A stretch of DNA of 64,000 nt from an uncultured Candidatus Melainabacteria bacterium (GCA_947364235.1 CANARY010000001.1:248001-312000), one strand, 5' to 3'. Numbered from the stretch's first letter, positions 36,050 to 45,199 are shown. Numbers and translations are program-made. The notes: generated by a model not told the origin, from the letters alone.

Positions 36050-39000
36050 ATAAATTTTTCAGTTCTTCTGCACTGTTTTTAAACTGCTCGCGTGTGTTGT
36101 TCCAATCTTCTTTTGAAGTTGTAACAGCATCTTTTACAGTATTAATCGTATTTTTGTAATCAGTACCTACTGAAGTTTTGATGTCTTTTATTGTTTCGTT
36201 TAAAGATTTTGTTTCAATCTCACTCATGTCAACTTTTGTAAGCCATTTGAAAGACTTAACGGAGCTTGTGCTTTCCAATCCGCCGTTGAATGCGACTTTG
36301 AAATCTTTATGAGCAGTGCTGCTGCCTGTTAAAGCGGGAATTGCTGCAATATTTTCATTTTTTGGATCAGAAGTTAATGCGTTAACAATATTTGCGGTTG
36401 TGTTTCCGAATTTCGGAATGAAAGAAAATAACTTTTCTGCACTCAAATCTCCAAGAGGTCCGAGCTTTGCTACTATATTAGCATCTAATCGTCCTAAAAT
36501 ATTGATGTTTGCACTTCCGTTTAGTAAGTTGTATCTTCCTGTTATATAATAAGCAAGGCTATTTCCGCTGCTTTTTATCGGTTTTATCTCAGCCCAGCCG
36601 TTTGCAAAGTTTAAGTTTCCGTCAAGATACTCGAATTTCGCTGTATCAGCAAGTCCTACGCTGTTTAAAATTGTATTTGTTGTTGTTTTTAAAATAGAGT
36701 TTGTCATAATGTTGTTTGCTTGAAGCATTTTATCAAATCTTCCGATTGCTCCAAATGAACCGTTTTTGATATTAAAAGTTAAATTACCTTTTAACGATTG
36801 CATCATTTCGTTATAATCAACAACTTTTAACGAAAGTTTTGTATTGAAACCGAGCGTCCCGGAAATGGCATTTTTAATCCCGACAGCACCGTGAACTGCT
36901 TTCTCTGCGTTTAAACCAACTCCGGCAAAATCAACGGTCGTTTTAGCGTTGGCAAGGTTATAAATAATATTACCGTTGATTTTGCCTTCAAATGCGTCAC
37001 CTTTAAGATTATTTAAATAGAAATTCTCGCCTTTTAAAATAAAATCAGAAGTCAAATTTTCAGCTTCTAAACCTCCTGAAGTGAACTTTTTAACACTTCC
37101 GGTTCCTTTCGCAATAGGGCCGTCAAGCTTTATATCAAGATTTTCCATTGTTACAGGGATTTCCGGAATGTTAAGTGAAGATATGTTTACTCCGCCTTGT
37201 AAAGCAGGATTAAGCATATTCCCAACTATTTTTACATTTGCTCCGAATGTCATTTTTGATTTATCAAACATCGGAATAATTATTGTTGAAGCTTCTGTCG
37301 TTGCGTAATTCAAGTTCAATGTCTGCTTCAAGACATTCATGTCACCTGTTAAAGCAGATTTTATGTCACCTGAAGTTGAAAAATCCAGCCCGATTTTTTC
37401 TGTTAAATAGTTTTTGATTTTGCCTGAAATGTTAACATTAATTTTTTCAATTGTTACAGGAGTTTGAGAAATTAAAATTTCATTCTCTCCAATCGCAGCA
37501 TTAATTGAAGGTGCCATAATTTTTACAGCAGGATTGTTTATACGAATACCTGTACTTTTTGCACTGCCGCCGAAAGAAGTTCCTTCTGCTGTAATATTCA
37601 CTGCTGTTTGAGGAGCGATTATCGTTGTATTGGAAGGAATATTCTTGATGTTAATGTCTTCTATATCAAGTTTTAAAACCGGTTTGATTTTATCCAATTT
37701 ACCTTGAATATCAGCGTTCATTGAAACTGTGCCGGAGTTTACTTGATTTTCTTTCATCAAAGCTGCCTGACCTGCAGCAACAAGCAAACCTTTAAGACTT
37801 AAATTGTCTGCAATCAAATGTAAATCACTTACAGCATCGCTTGAAACTGTTCCATAAAGCTTCAAAGGCTGGTTGAGGATAGAAAATCCTATGTTTTGAA
37901 TATTAATATTGTTGTTATCAAGCATTACATCAGCATTAATACTATCAATCCCGATTTTGTAAAGCCCGTAATAAACATCTGCAGACGGAACTTTTAAATA
38001 ACCTGATGATTTGACAGTTTTCATGTTCGATTTAATGTTAAAATTAGCATCAAGTTTGCCATTTGCACTGAGCGTCTGTAAATCTTTTACCCCGAAAATC
38101 ATTGCAGCTTCTTTAACTATTCTTAAAATATTTGCTATTTCAACTTTTGATTTCAAGTTCAAATCAATATTCGGACTGCTTCCGCCTTTTAAAAGCCCGT
38201 TAATTTTTGTAACTTCATTTTTTGCAGTGTAAATATCAGAGTCGATTTTTAAACTGTGGTCTTTAAACTTTAACTTTGCATTACTTGGTGGTAAATTTAT
38301 AATGGATAAATTTGTTAAAATAACATTACCTGTAACGATTTCTTTTGAAATTGTTAAGTCAGCTTCTGCATTACCTGTAAGATTATTAGCATATATTCCC
38401 TGCAAAATTCCTATAATATCAAATTCTACAGGCTCAGTAACCGGTTTGTCTTCCTGTGGAGCCGGATTAAATACTAAATCATTTAAATCCATTTCCGGCA
38501 TAATTTTATTTAAAACTTTTAAATTGTAGTTAAACTGCTCTCTGTCTTTTAAAACAGCTCTGCCGCTAGCTTTTAGTTTGATGCTTTTATTTAAAATAAA
38601 ATCAGTAATTTCTGTTTTGTCGCCGATTAAAGTATATTTGTCGACTCCGTCAGTGATTGTAACATCGTATCCGCCAATTTTAATGTCAGGAAGATGATTA
38701 GATAATTTAAATCCTAAAGGCAGTTCTGTAATCGGCGCAGCTTCTTTATCCGGTTCATTTTCTGGAAGATATTTTTCTACTGCAAGCTTTCCGTCAGAAT
38801 TAATTAAAATATTTGCTTTAGCATTCTTTAACTGCACTGCATCAATTTCAATTTTTCGTGCAAGTAAAGGCAGAAGCGACATTTTAACCTGAAAATCATC
38901 AGCCGAAAATATTTCAGCATTGTTTGGCTCTAAAAGTGCAAATCTTCCAACTTTTAAACCGGCAGTAAGCTTAGGTGTTGTAACAACTTTTACATTACTT

Positions 39001-39161
39001 AACTCAGATTCAAGCCCGCTTGCGTCATGAATAATATTTTTTATCTGCGGAGAATAACTGTTGATTATCGGGTTCAATACCAAAGGAGATGCAAGAAATA
39101 TAATATATGCTCCTCCTAAAATACTTCCAATTACGATTCCGGTTTTTTTAAGTTTATTCAT
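36006..39161 (-). CDS. large AsmA/YhdP-family envelope protein
   Basis: A 1,051-residue protein with an N-terminal membrane anchor (about residues 7-29) and a long beta-rich region of repeated short strands typical of AsmA-like lipid-transfer proteins. The start SGLESELSNVKVVTTPKLTAGLKVGRF fits the conserved AsmA N-terminal domain, and the C-terminal part (LKGNLTFNIKNGSFGAIGRFDKML) fits the AsmA_2 region. Such proteins move phospholipid across the periplasm to the outer membrane. GGAGGATTTAA precedes the ATG. It overlaps the end of the cytidylyltransferase gene by 44 bp. Confidence 0.8.
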   Translation of the reverse strand: MNKLKKTGIVIGSILGGAYIIFLASPLVLNPIINSYSPQIKNIIHDASGLESELSNVKVVTTPKLTAGLKVGRFALLEPNNAEIFSADDFQVKMSLLPLLARKIEIDAVQLKNAKANILINSDGKLAVEKYLPENEPDKEAAPITELPLGFKLSNHLPDIKIGGYDVTITDGVDKYTLIGDKTEITDFILNKSIKLKASGRAVLKDREQFNYNLKVLNKIMPEMDLNDLVFNPAPQEDKPVTEPVEFDIIGILQGIYANNLTGNAEADLTISKEIVTGNVILTNLSIINLPPSNAKLKFKDHSLKIDSDIYTAKNEVTKINGLLKGGSSPNIDLNLKSKVEIANILRIVKEAAMIFGVKDLQTLSANGKLDANFNIKSNMKTVKSSGYLKVPSADVYYGLYKIGIDSINADVMLDNNNINIQNIGFSILNQPLKLYGTVSSDAVSDLHLIADNLSLKGLLVAAGQAALMKENQVNSGTVSMNADIQGKLDKIKPVLKLDIEDINIKNIPSNTTIIAPQTAVNITAEGTSFGGSAKSTGIRINNPAVKIMAPSINAAIGENEILISQTPVTIEKINVNISGKIKNYLTEKIGLDFSTSGDIKSALTGDMNVLKQTLNLNYATTEASTIIIPMFDKSKMTFGANVKIVGNMLNPALQGGVNISSLNIPEIPVTMENLDIKLDGPIAKGTGSVKKFTSGGLEAENLTSDFILKGENFYLNNLKGDAFEGKINGNIIYNLANAKTTVDFAGVGLNAEKAVHGAVGIKNAISGTLGFNTKLSLKVVDYNEMMQSLKGNLTFNIKNGSFGAIGRFDKMLQANNIMTNSILKTTTNTILNSVGLADTAKFEYLDGNLNFANGWAEIKPIKSSGNSLAYYITGRYNLLNGSANINILGRLDANIVAKLGPLGDLSAEKLFSFIPKFGNTTANIVNALTSDPKNENIAAIPALTGSSTAHKDFKVAFNGGLESTSSVKSFKWLTKVDMSEIETKSLNETIKDIKTSVGTDYKNTINTVKDAVTTSKEDWNNTREQFKNSAEELKNLFKKKPSVSPSETQQ

Positions 39162-39336
39162 TTAAATCCTCCAATGTTAAGAATTGTAAAATTGTTTCAA
39201 ATTTTCTTTCATTTCTTATTATATCTTAAAACTTTAAACATGGAATAACCAACCAGGTAATTAGCGGGTTTCAGCCATTTTTGAAGAGATTTTTGCTTTG
39301 TTTTGTAAACTTATGTAACGAACTGTATGTAAACAC

Positions 39337-39363
39337 TAAAGATTTCCGAAAACACGCCGTAAA
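39337..39363 (+). promoter_or_regulatory. sigma-28-like promoter of the secreted HExxH protein
   Basis: TAAAGATT (39337-39344), an 11-bp spacer, and GCCGTAAA (39356-39363). Each box departs slightly from TAAAGTTT/GCCGATAA but spacing is exact. The motif TGTAACGAACTGTA (39314-39327) lies 9 bp upstream, matching the motif at the 30902 promoter. Confidence 0.6.
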
Positions 39364-39400
39364 CACTCACATACAAAGAAGTTTTAAAGGAGTCTGAAAA

Positions 39401-39958
39401 GTGAAAAAAGTTGTATTAGTTTTATTCGCATTTTTATTTTTAAGCGTAAATCAGGCATTTGCATATAGAATCAACAATTTTTCAACAGATGCAAAAATTC
39501 TGGCAGCTATGAAAGTTTTGGAACAAGCTGGAGAAACTGATGTTTTCAGAAACCTTCAAAGATATGGAATGAAAGTTAAGTTTGATGATTTAGCAATGGT
39601 TTCTAACGCAAAGAATGCTTATGCAGTAAGCACTTATAATTCTTATGGAACAAGAGTTATAATGATTAATTCTATTTACAGAAATGCTCCTGCTGAACAA
39701 ATTGCTTGTTTAATTGCTCATGAAAGCTTTCACACTGGTTATTCTGCAGATTTAGAAGAAGAAACTCTTGCAACTTCAAAAGAAGCAGCTTGCTGGACAA
39801 GATTAAAATCAGCTGCAAAAACTTATCCTGACAGCAGATTAACAAGAAGATTGGATAAAATCAGCGGATTATATATGGCTTCTGATTCAAACAATAACTT
39901 AGTTCAGCAAAAAATTGCAAGTAATGGTTTTTATAGAAATCAATTAGGACTCAATTAA
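39401..39958 (+). CDS. small secreted zincin-like protein (HExxH)
   Basis: Start GTG at 39401 after AAAGGAG. A signal peptide (MKKVVLVLFAFLFLSVNQAFA) leads a ~164-residue mature protein. It contains CLIAHESFHTG, an HExxH zinc motif, followed about 13 residues later by EEETLATSKEAACW where a third ligand could lie. No named family is recognised, but the pattern suggests a minimal metallopeptidase or a degraded relative. Its sigma-28-like promoter would tie it to the flagellar-class regulon. Confidence 0.65.
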   Translation: MKKVVLVLFAFLFLSVNQAFAYRINNFSTDAKILAAMKVLEQAGETDVFRNLQRYGMKVKFDDLAMVSNAKNAYAVSTYNSYGTRVIMINSIYRNAPAEQIACLIAHESFHTGYSADLEEETLATSKEAACWTRLKSAAKTYPDSRLTRRLDKISGLYMASDSNNNLVQQKIASNGFYRNQLGLN

Positions 39959-40014
39959 TAGCTCTTCTGGCCTATTACCATTTGGTCATAACTTATTGAA
40001 AATAATAGCTTAGA

Positions 40015-40311
40015 ATGTTGAGTATGAAATCTTACAAAGAGGGTATTCAGGATAAAAAGGCATTATTATTAAAGACAATAGGTCAGGTAATAAAAGAGCA
40101 GAGACAAAATTCAGGAAAAGGAATTTTACTGTATGCCTATGAATATGATATTCCAAGCAGTTCATTAAATTTGATAGAGCGTGGGATGCGTGACCCTCAG
40201 CTGACAACTTTATGGAAGATTGCAAATTCTTATAATATGTCTTTTGGCGAGTTGATTGTAGAAGTAGAAAAACATTTGCCGGAAAAGTTTTCTTTGATAG
40301 AAGATAAATAA
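40015..40311 (+). CDS. XRE-family helix-turn-helix regulator
   Basis: The ~98-residue product (ATG at 40015, alternative ATG at 40024) has an XRE-type HTH: IKEQRQNSGKGILLYAYEYDI, then SSLNLIERGMRDPQLTTLWKIANSYNMSFGELI. The target is unknown. The tRNA-Pro gene begins just after its stop on the other strand. Confidence 0.7.
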   Translation: MLSMKSYKEGIQDKKALLLKTIGQVIKEQRQNSGKGILLYAYEYDIPSSSLNLIERGMRDPQLTTLWKIANSYNMSFGELIVEVEKHLPEKFSLIEDK

Positions 40312-40312
40312 A

Positions 40313-40386
40313 TCGGGATGACAAGATTCGAACTTGCGGCCCCCGCGACCCGAACACGGTGCGCTACCAAACTGCGCTACATCCCG
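40313..40386 (-). tRNA. tRNA-Pro (anticodon CGG)
   Basis: The minus strand folds into a complete 74-nt cloverleaf. The acceptor stem is CGGGATG with CATCCCG and discriminator A. The D arm has AGCGCAGTTTGGTAGCGCA, the anticodon stem-loop is CCGTG-TTCGGGT-CGCGG with CGG at positions 34-36, and the T arm has AAGTTCGAATCTT. CCA is not encoded. Confidence 0.93.
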
Positions 40387-40495
40387 ATAAAGTATTTAAT
40401 TTTTACAGGTAGCGCACCTACGGTGCTACCTCTCCTCGGACGTGACATTTAGTCACCTCCTCGTCGGCAGAGTCAAACTGCGCTACATCCCGATA
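40368..40495. repeat. duplicated tRNA-Pro 5' end flanking a palindromic insert
   Basis: A 22-bp segment of the tRNA 5' end at 40368-40389 is repeated exactly at 40474-40495. Between the copies lie two palindromes: GGTAGCGCACC-TAC-GGTGCTACC and GTGAC-ATTTA-GTCAC. Direct repeats of a tRNA end resemble attachment sites, though only about 85 bp of DNA separates them and no integrase is near. Confidence 0.6.
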
Positions 40496-40532
40496 TATTC
40501 ATTATAAAACGCGAAGCTTACAAATCAAGAGT

Positions 40533-42143
40533 TTATCTAAATTTTCTATAATCACTCATTTCATTGATTGCAAGCATATCTGCAATACGGGAAGCTTTTT
40601 TCTGTTCTTTTGTAATAATTGCATTGATTAATATTGAAGGAAGTGTGCTCAAAAGAATTATTCCGGTATATTTGCTCATATTCGAAACTGCTTCAAGCTT
40701 TGAAATTTTATCACTCATACTTTTATTGAGATATTTTGTTCCGAAAGCAGCTCCTAAGCTTACAAAAATTAATGAAATTGGAAGTGCAAGAGCTTGACCT
40801 AAAGCTTCTATGCTTTCAGAATATTTTTGCGATTTTTCATCTACTTTATTAAAGGTTTTAAACGTATTTCGTTGGAGAATTTCAGCTTGTTTTATTTGTT
40901 CTGGAGTTAAATCTATTGTTTCAACTGCTTTGTAAAATTTTTCTTCCTCTTTTGCTCTCCCCTTTTTGTACTGATTGTATTCCTTGTTGTTTTTCCATGC
41001 GTTCATATGAAAACTGAATAAACTTTCTTTTTTCTCTTGCTGAACGAAAAAATCTTTAATATCAGCGATGTTTTCATCTGAAACATAAACAAGCTTTGAG
41101 GGGTTATTTAAGAGTTCCTGCTTAACTTTAAACCTTCCTACTCTGGAAGCTTGTTTTTGGATTTGTGCTGATGCAATTGAAAATATTATAGGAATTGATA
41201 TGCTTACGATTTGGGCAATTGCAGAAATTTTCGCAGTAGATTTGATGTTTGAAGATTTAAGAATTTTTTCTAAGGCGAGGTTAAATAAAGTGCTTAAAGC
41301 AAGTAAACCGGTAACTGCTGTTTGCGCAGCAAGCTCTGCGTTTTCTGCGTAATCTTGGGATGCGATGTCAATTTTTTCAACAAGTTTTGTTAAAAGCTGC
41401 TGGTCTTTTTTAGCTTGAAGAATCTCTTCCGGGGTCATTGTATCTTCAAGATGTTTTTCTGCTTCTGCAAGCTCAAGCTCAAATAATTTTTTCTGGGTTT
41501 TGTATTCTTTGCTGTCGATGGCCATTTCTTTTAAAGTTTTAAGTCCTTTGATTATTTCGAAATTGAGTTTTTTATCGCTTTCAAGCTTAATATTTTTTGC
41601 TTTTTCTTTTGCAATTTTTGTTTGTTCTTCTGTAAGAATTGCAAACCCTTTGGGATTATTTAAATCTTTTTTCATAGACTCAAATCTTCCCCGCCTTGAA
41701 GCTGAGACTTCAGCTTTGGCAGCCCATGCGTAAAGTGGAAAAGCTGCAATAACTCCTGCTAAAGCGCCGACTCCTAAAGGAAGAAATGCTGCTGCTTTTT
41801 TGTTATTATTAAATAATTTGTGAATAAGTTTTTTTACCGGCTTAGAAGTTCCAATAAGCGCTCCTAATGCAGCTCCTCCGAATATTGCGGCATCAAGCCC
41901 GTATCCTACAGCAGTTTCAGTTGCGACTTCCATGTCTTCTGCTCGTTTTTGTGAATATTCATCCATAATGTCAATTGCACGAAGCAGAACTTTCCCCCGC
42001 TGAATATCATCTTGATTGATTTTATCAGGATGTAAACGAAGGTATTCCTGCCGTTTTGCTTCTTGAGTGTCGCGTTGAAATTTCCAGTTTGAATAAAACG
42101 GCTCATATTTTTTATAAGCTTTGTAATCACCAAATGCCGACAT
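40533..42143 (-). CDS. membrane protein with three internal repeats, unknown function
   Basis: The ATG at 42143 gives a 536-residue protein (TTG at 42149 is less likely). It is organised as three repeats of about 170 residues. Each has a helical segment with YSQK or YAEN, a pair of hydrophobic segments (AAIFGGAALGALIG..., TGLLALSTLFNLAL..., LALPISLIFVSLGAAFG...), and a motif ASRRGRF, ASRVGRF or ASRIADM after the second hydrophobic segment. Repeats one and two then continue into LNNPKGF or LNNPSKL. I do not know the family. Confidence 0.65.
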   Translation of the reverse strand: MSAFGDYKAYKKYEPFYSNWKFQRDTQEAKRQEYLRLHPDKINQDDIQRGKVLLRAIDIMDEYSQKRAEDMEVATETAVGYGLDAAIFGGAALGALIGTSKPVKKLIHKLFNNNKKAAAFLPLGVGALAGVIAAFPLYAWAAKAEVSASRRGRFESMKKDLNNPKGFAILTEEQTKIAKEKAKNIKLESDKKLNFEIIKGLKTLKEMAIDSKEYKTQKKLFELELAEAEKHLEDTMTPEEILQAKKDQQLLTKLVEKIDIASQDYAENAELAAQTAVTGLLALSTLFNLALEKILKSSNIKSTAKISAIAQIVSISIPIIFSIASAQIQKQASRVGRFKVKQELLNNPSKLVYVSDENIADIKDFFVQQEKKESLFSFHMNAWKNNKEYNQYKKGRAKEEEKFYKAVETIDLTPEQIKQAEILQRNTFKTFNKVDEKSQKYSESIEALGQALALPISLIFVSLGAAFGTKYLNKSMSDKISKLEAVSNMSKYTGIILLSTLPSILINAIITKEQKKASRIADMLAINEMSDYRKFR

Positions 42144-42301
42144 AGTCAAAATAAAACATATAACAGATTTTTTTGCTAATGCTGAAATTAAATCTTTACA
42201 TATCTTAATGCCTGCGCTGAAAAACTTTACATTTGTTTCTATTTAAAATAGTATGTTATTATAGTGGTATAGTATAGAAAAATTTAAAAAGAGGAATAAC
42301 C

Positions 42302-43471
42302 GTGGACAACTTAGGACCAGATATTTTTGGAAGAAGAGATGTTGAAAATATTCAATCATCTGATAATATGGAGCAAATGCCGGCTCCTGGAATTAGTCCT
42401 GCGAAAATTAAAGTAATCGGCGTAGGCGGCGGCGGCGGAAACGCAGTTAACCGAATGATTAAGTCAGGTTTGACAGGTGTTGAGTTTTGGTTAATGAATA
42501 CAGATTTACAAGTTTTGAACTATGCATCTTGCAAAAATAAAATTCAGCTTGGTTCAAAATTAACAAACGGTCTCGGTGCAGGCGGAGAACCTCAGGTAGG
42601 TGAAAAAGCAGCAGAAGAAGCTCAGCAGGAAATTACTGCAGCTATTGAAGGCGCTGATATGGTATTTGTTACTGCCGGCATGGGCGGCGGTACAGGTACA
42701 GGAGCAGCTCCTGTTGTTGCAAAAATCGCTAAAGATTTAGGTATTTTAACAATTGGTGTTGTTACTAAACCTTTCTCTTTTGAAGGAAAGAGAAGACAAA
42801 ATCAAGCTCAGCAAGGCTTGGAAAAACTAAGAGAATCTGTTGATGCTCTTATTGTTATTCCTAACGACAAATTATTAGATGTTGTTGATAGAAGAGTATC
42901 TCTTCAAGAATCTTTCATCGTTGTTGATGAAGTTCTTTTAAGAGGTGTTCAGGGTATCTCTGACATCATTACTATACCTGGTTTGATTAACGTTGACTTT
43001 GCTGACGTTAAGAGTGTAATGGCTGCATCCGGTTCAGCTCTTATGGGTATCGGACGCGGTACAGGCGAAGGCAGAGCTGTTGAAGCTGCTAAAATTGCTA
43101 TCAATTCACAACTTCTTGAAACTTCAATCAACGGAGCTTCAGGTGTTATTGTTAACATCACCGGCGGTCCTGATATGACGCTTCATGAAGTTACTGATGC
43201 AACAAATATTATCAATGATGCTGTTCTTGATGATGCCAGAGTTATTATCGGTGCTGTTGTTGATGATAATATCCAGGGTGAAATACAGATTACTGTAATA
43301 GCTACTGGATTTGAGCTTAAGTCTCAAATGAGAGTTGAAGAAAAAGTTGAAAACCGTTCAATCAGCGCAGCTGAATTCTTCTCAGGTGCTTTCAACAACC
43401 AGCAGCAGCCGAAAGCTCCTACAATGTCAAACTTCTCTGATATTCAAATTCCTGACTTCTTAAGAAAATAG
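42302..43471 (+). CDS. ftsZ: cell division protein FtsZ
   Basis: FtsZ is the tubulin-like GTPase that forms the division ring. The GTG start at 42302 follows GAGGAA at 6 bp. The 389-residue protein has [14 protein letters not shown], the tubulin signature [19 protein letters not shown], and the C-terminal membrane-tether-binding peptide IPDFLRK. No ftsA or ftsQ is adjacent. A promoter-like TATTATAGTGGTATAGTAT region lies 30-60 bp upstream. Confidence 0.96.
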   Translation: MDNLGPDIFGRRDVENIQSSDNMEQMPAPGISPAKIKVIGVGGGGGNAVNRMIKSGLTGVEFWLMNTDLQVLNYASCKNKIQLGSKLTNGLGAGGEPQVGEKAAEEAQQEITAAIEGADMVFVTAGMGGGTGTGAAPVVAKIAKDLGILTIGVVTKPFSFEGKRRQNQAQQGLEKLRESVDALIVIPNDKLLDVVDRRVSLQESFIVVDEVLLRGVQGISDIITIPGLINVDFADVKSVMAASGSALMGIGRGTGEGRAVEAAKIAINSQLLETSINGASGVIVNITGGPDMTLHEVTDATNIINDAVLDDARVIIGAVVDDNIQGEIQITVIATGFELKSQMRVEEKVENRSISAAEFFSGAFNNQQQPKAPTMSNFSDIQIPDFLRK

Positions 43472-43584
43472 AGGTAAATGAATAAGCTGGAAGGTGCAGC
43501 CTAAAAGCTGAGAAGAATGGTGTAAAAGATATTGACAAAAGAATTAGTAGGTTACAAATCAAGCTTGGAAGAATGGTGTAAAAG
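43471..43584 (+). repeat. two diverged copies of a 56-bp repeat downstream of ftsZ
   Basis: The stretch from GAGGTAAATG at 43471 through GAATGGTGTAAAAG near 43528 resembles, over its whole length, the minus-strand unit of the tandem repeat at 51512-51727. A shorter diverged second copy with TTGGAAGAATGGTGTAAAAG follows at about 43541-43584. Confidence 0.55.
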
Positions 43585-43608
43585 AAATATGTGTAGAGGT
43601 TAATATAT

Positions 43609-43637
43609 AAAAGTCCGGTTGAAAAGCCGGACTTTTA
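43609..43637. terminator. rho-independent terminator shared by ftsZ and tspO
   Basis: AAAAGTCCGGTT-GAAA-AGCCGGACTTTT is a strong hairpin with A/T runs on both sides, between the converging ftsZ and tspO-like genes. Confidence 0.85.
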
Positions 43638-44024
43638 GTTTAGTAGAAGGATTCCTATATTAAGATAGGACGCGAAAAGTATCCATAGGAAATATGGGAT
43701 TAAAATTACACCTGAAAATTTTGATATCTTGTAAAATTCTAAAATATTTAAGAGCACAAGTATATCTAAAATTATTATAATTATTACAGAAAGTTTTAAG
43801 TCATTTAATATGAAAAATGCAGGCGTCCAAAGTAGATTAAAAATCATCTGCATCACAAAATATGTATATCCGACAGCTTTAGACTGACGGCTTCTTGTTA
43901 CAGTAAATAAAAGCAGTGAAGTAAATATTGTTATATAAATAAATATCCATGCAGGCGCAAATACCCAGGCAGGAGGAGTTAAAGCCGGTTTAATAAGTGT
44001 AGAATACCAGTTCAAATTAATCAT
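43635..44024 (-). CDS. TspO/MBR family membrane protein
   Basis: The 129-residue protein has five hydrophobic segments. The N-terminus WYSTLIKPALTPPAWVFAPAWIFIYI is the TspO signature, and LWTPAFFIL and the aromatic positions agree. Bacterial TspO proteins bind porphyrins or sterol-like ligands and respond to stress. No neighbour clarifies its ligand. Confidence 0.88.
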   Translation of the reverse strand: MINLNWYSTLIKPALTPPAWVFAPAWIFIYITIFTSLLLFTVTRSRQSKAVGYTYFVMQMIFNLLWTPAFFILNDLKLSVIIIIILDILVLLNILEFYKISKFSGVILIPYFLWILFASYLNIGILLLN

Positions 44025-44071
44025 AGTAAGATTATTGACTAGTTTTTTTGAGATTTAATCCGAAACTTGAG

Positions 44072-44962
44072 CTATTTTTTTACGATAAAAGAAATCCACT
44101 GATCTTGAGTGATTGTGTCGATAATTTCTAAATTTTCACGCTTGACTGCTTCTAAAACTACAGGCTGTTTTTCTTGTAAAATACCGCTTAAAGACATTAT
44201 CCCGTTGTCTTTCATAATGTTTTTTAAATCGCCCATAATCTCTGCCAGTACATTGTGAAGTATGTTTGCGCAGATAAAGTCGTATTTTTCGGTTAATTTA
44301 TCGGCTGTGCAGAGCTCAAATTCGCATTTTACATTATTTATTTCAGCGTTTTGTCTGCACACATCAATAACTGTTTCGTCATTGTCACATCCGAAAGCAG
44401 AAGAAGCGCCGAGCTTCATCGCATAAATTGCAAGAATGCCGGAGCCTGTTCCGATGTCTGCAACTTTATCGCCTTTTTTAAGATATTTTTCTAAGCCGAC
44501 CATGCAAAGCTGTGTTGTCTGGTGCGTTCCTGTTCCGAACGCGCAGCCGGGGTCGATATTTATAGTAATCTCGTTTTCTTTTGGAGCGTATTCAATCCAG
44601 CTTGGAACGATGGTTACTCTGTCTGTAACATGAGTTACCGTCCATTTTTCTTTCCATTTTTTTGACCAGTCCTGATTTTCTTTTTCGTCAAGAGTGATTT
44701 CCCAGCTGCCTAACTCTTCATCAGAAAATCCGCGTTCTTTTAAAAGTTCACGCTCTGTTTTTAATACTTCTATAGGGTTTGAGGTAAGTTCTGTTATGAA
44801 AACTCGTAAAGTACCTCGCGTAGTCGAAGTCATTTCTAAGTCTTTATAAGCTTCTTCTGCTAAAACGACACCTTCGCATTCAAAGTTTGAGAAACAAATC
44901 TCTGATACGATATCTTCGATTTCGGGATTGATTGTTATTCTAAGTTCAAAATAGTTATTCAT
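44072..44962 (-). CDS. prmA: ribosomal protein L11 methyltransferase
   Basis: PrmA trimethylates ribosomal protein L11. The 296-residue protein has an N-terminal substrate domain and a SAM-binding domain with VADIGTGSGILAIYAMKLGA, GCDNDE and ICANILHNVL. PGCAFGTGTHQTTQLC is the PrmA-specific string. Length is standard. On the same strand, upstream, lie the two toxin-like units. Confidence 0.92.
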   Translation of the reverse strand: MNNYFELRITINPEIEDIVSEICFSNFECEGVVLAEEAYKDLEMTSTTRGTLRVFITELTSNPIEVLKTERELLKERGFSDEELGSWEITLDEKENQDWSKKWKEKWTVTHVTDRVTIVPSWIEYAPKENEITINIDPGCAFGTGTHQTTQLCMVGLEKYLKKGDKVADIGTGSGILAIYAMKLGASSAFGCDNDETVIDVCRQNAEINNVKCEFELCTADKLTEKYDFICANILHNVLAEIMGDLKNIMKDNGIMSLSGILQEKQPVVLEAVKRENLEIIDTITQDQWISFIVKK

Positions 44963-44976
44963 AATTTCCTTCCGGC

Positions 44977-45004
44977 TTGTATTTTTGGTAAAATACGTTA
45001 TAAT
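44977..45004 (+). promoter_or_regulatory. sigma-70-type promoter, unit A antisense RNA
   Basis: TTGTAT (44977-44982), a 16-bp spacer, TATAAT (44999-45004). It points away from prmA into the small ORF, antisense to it. Confidence 0.6.
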
Positions 45005-45010
45005 AAAAAT

Positions 45011-45183
45011 ACAGGCAAGGGTAATGCAGATACCCTTATCTCCCGATTAACGGGTTTTGATTATGAGGACTAATGTTATGAGTAGCATTAGTTCTCTTGC
45101 AGTGATTTCAACTAACATTTTACCTCCTTTCTTTGTTGAAATTAGTTGAAATGTTTGTTAAAATCTTTAGCCTGTATTTTTTA
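45011..45183 (+). ncRNA. candidate antisense RNA of toxin-like unit A
   Basis: Predicted from the promoter at 44977-45004. The transcript would start with ACAGGCAAGGGT and finish in GCCTGTATTTTTT. The two ends can pair and leave a U-run, as in an intrinsic terminator or a closed sRNA. It would cover the small ORF and its ribosome binding site. Ends are estimates. Confidence 0.4.
45047..45118 (-). CDS. type I toxin-like hydrophobic peptide, unit A (23 aa)
   Basis: ATG at 45118 follows AAAGGAGG at good spacing. The 23-residue product begins MLVEITARELMLLITL and ends in KTR: a short charged start, a hydrophobic helix, and a basic end. Unit B encodes a homologue of the same length. Small tandem hydrophobic peptides opposed by an antisense RNA are the pattern of type I toxin-antitoxin systems such as Ibs/Sib. 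Toxicity is inferred only. A hairpin with AAGGGTA/TACCCTT follows the stop. Confidence 0.5.
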   Translation of the reverse strand: MLVEITARELMLLITLVLIIKTR

Positions 45184-45199
45184 TTTCAAAGTTCTAATC

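Noticed and set aside
42150-42240. A fourth sigma-28 promoter before the triple-repeat membrane protein
   Set aside because: TAAAGTTT is present, but no GCCGATAA-like box occurs at 11-12 bp.
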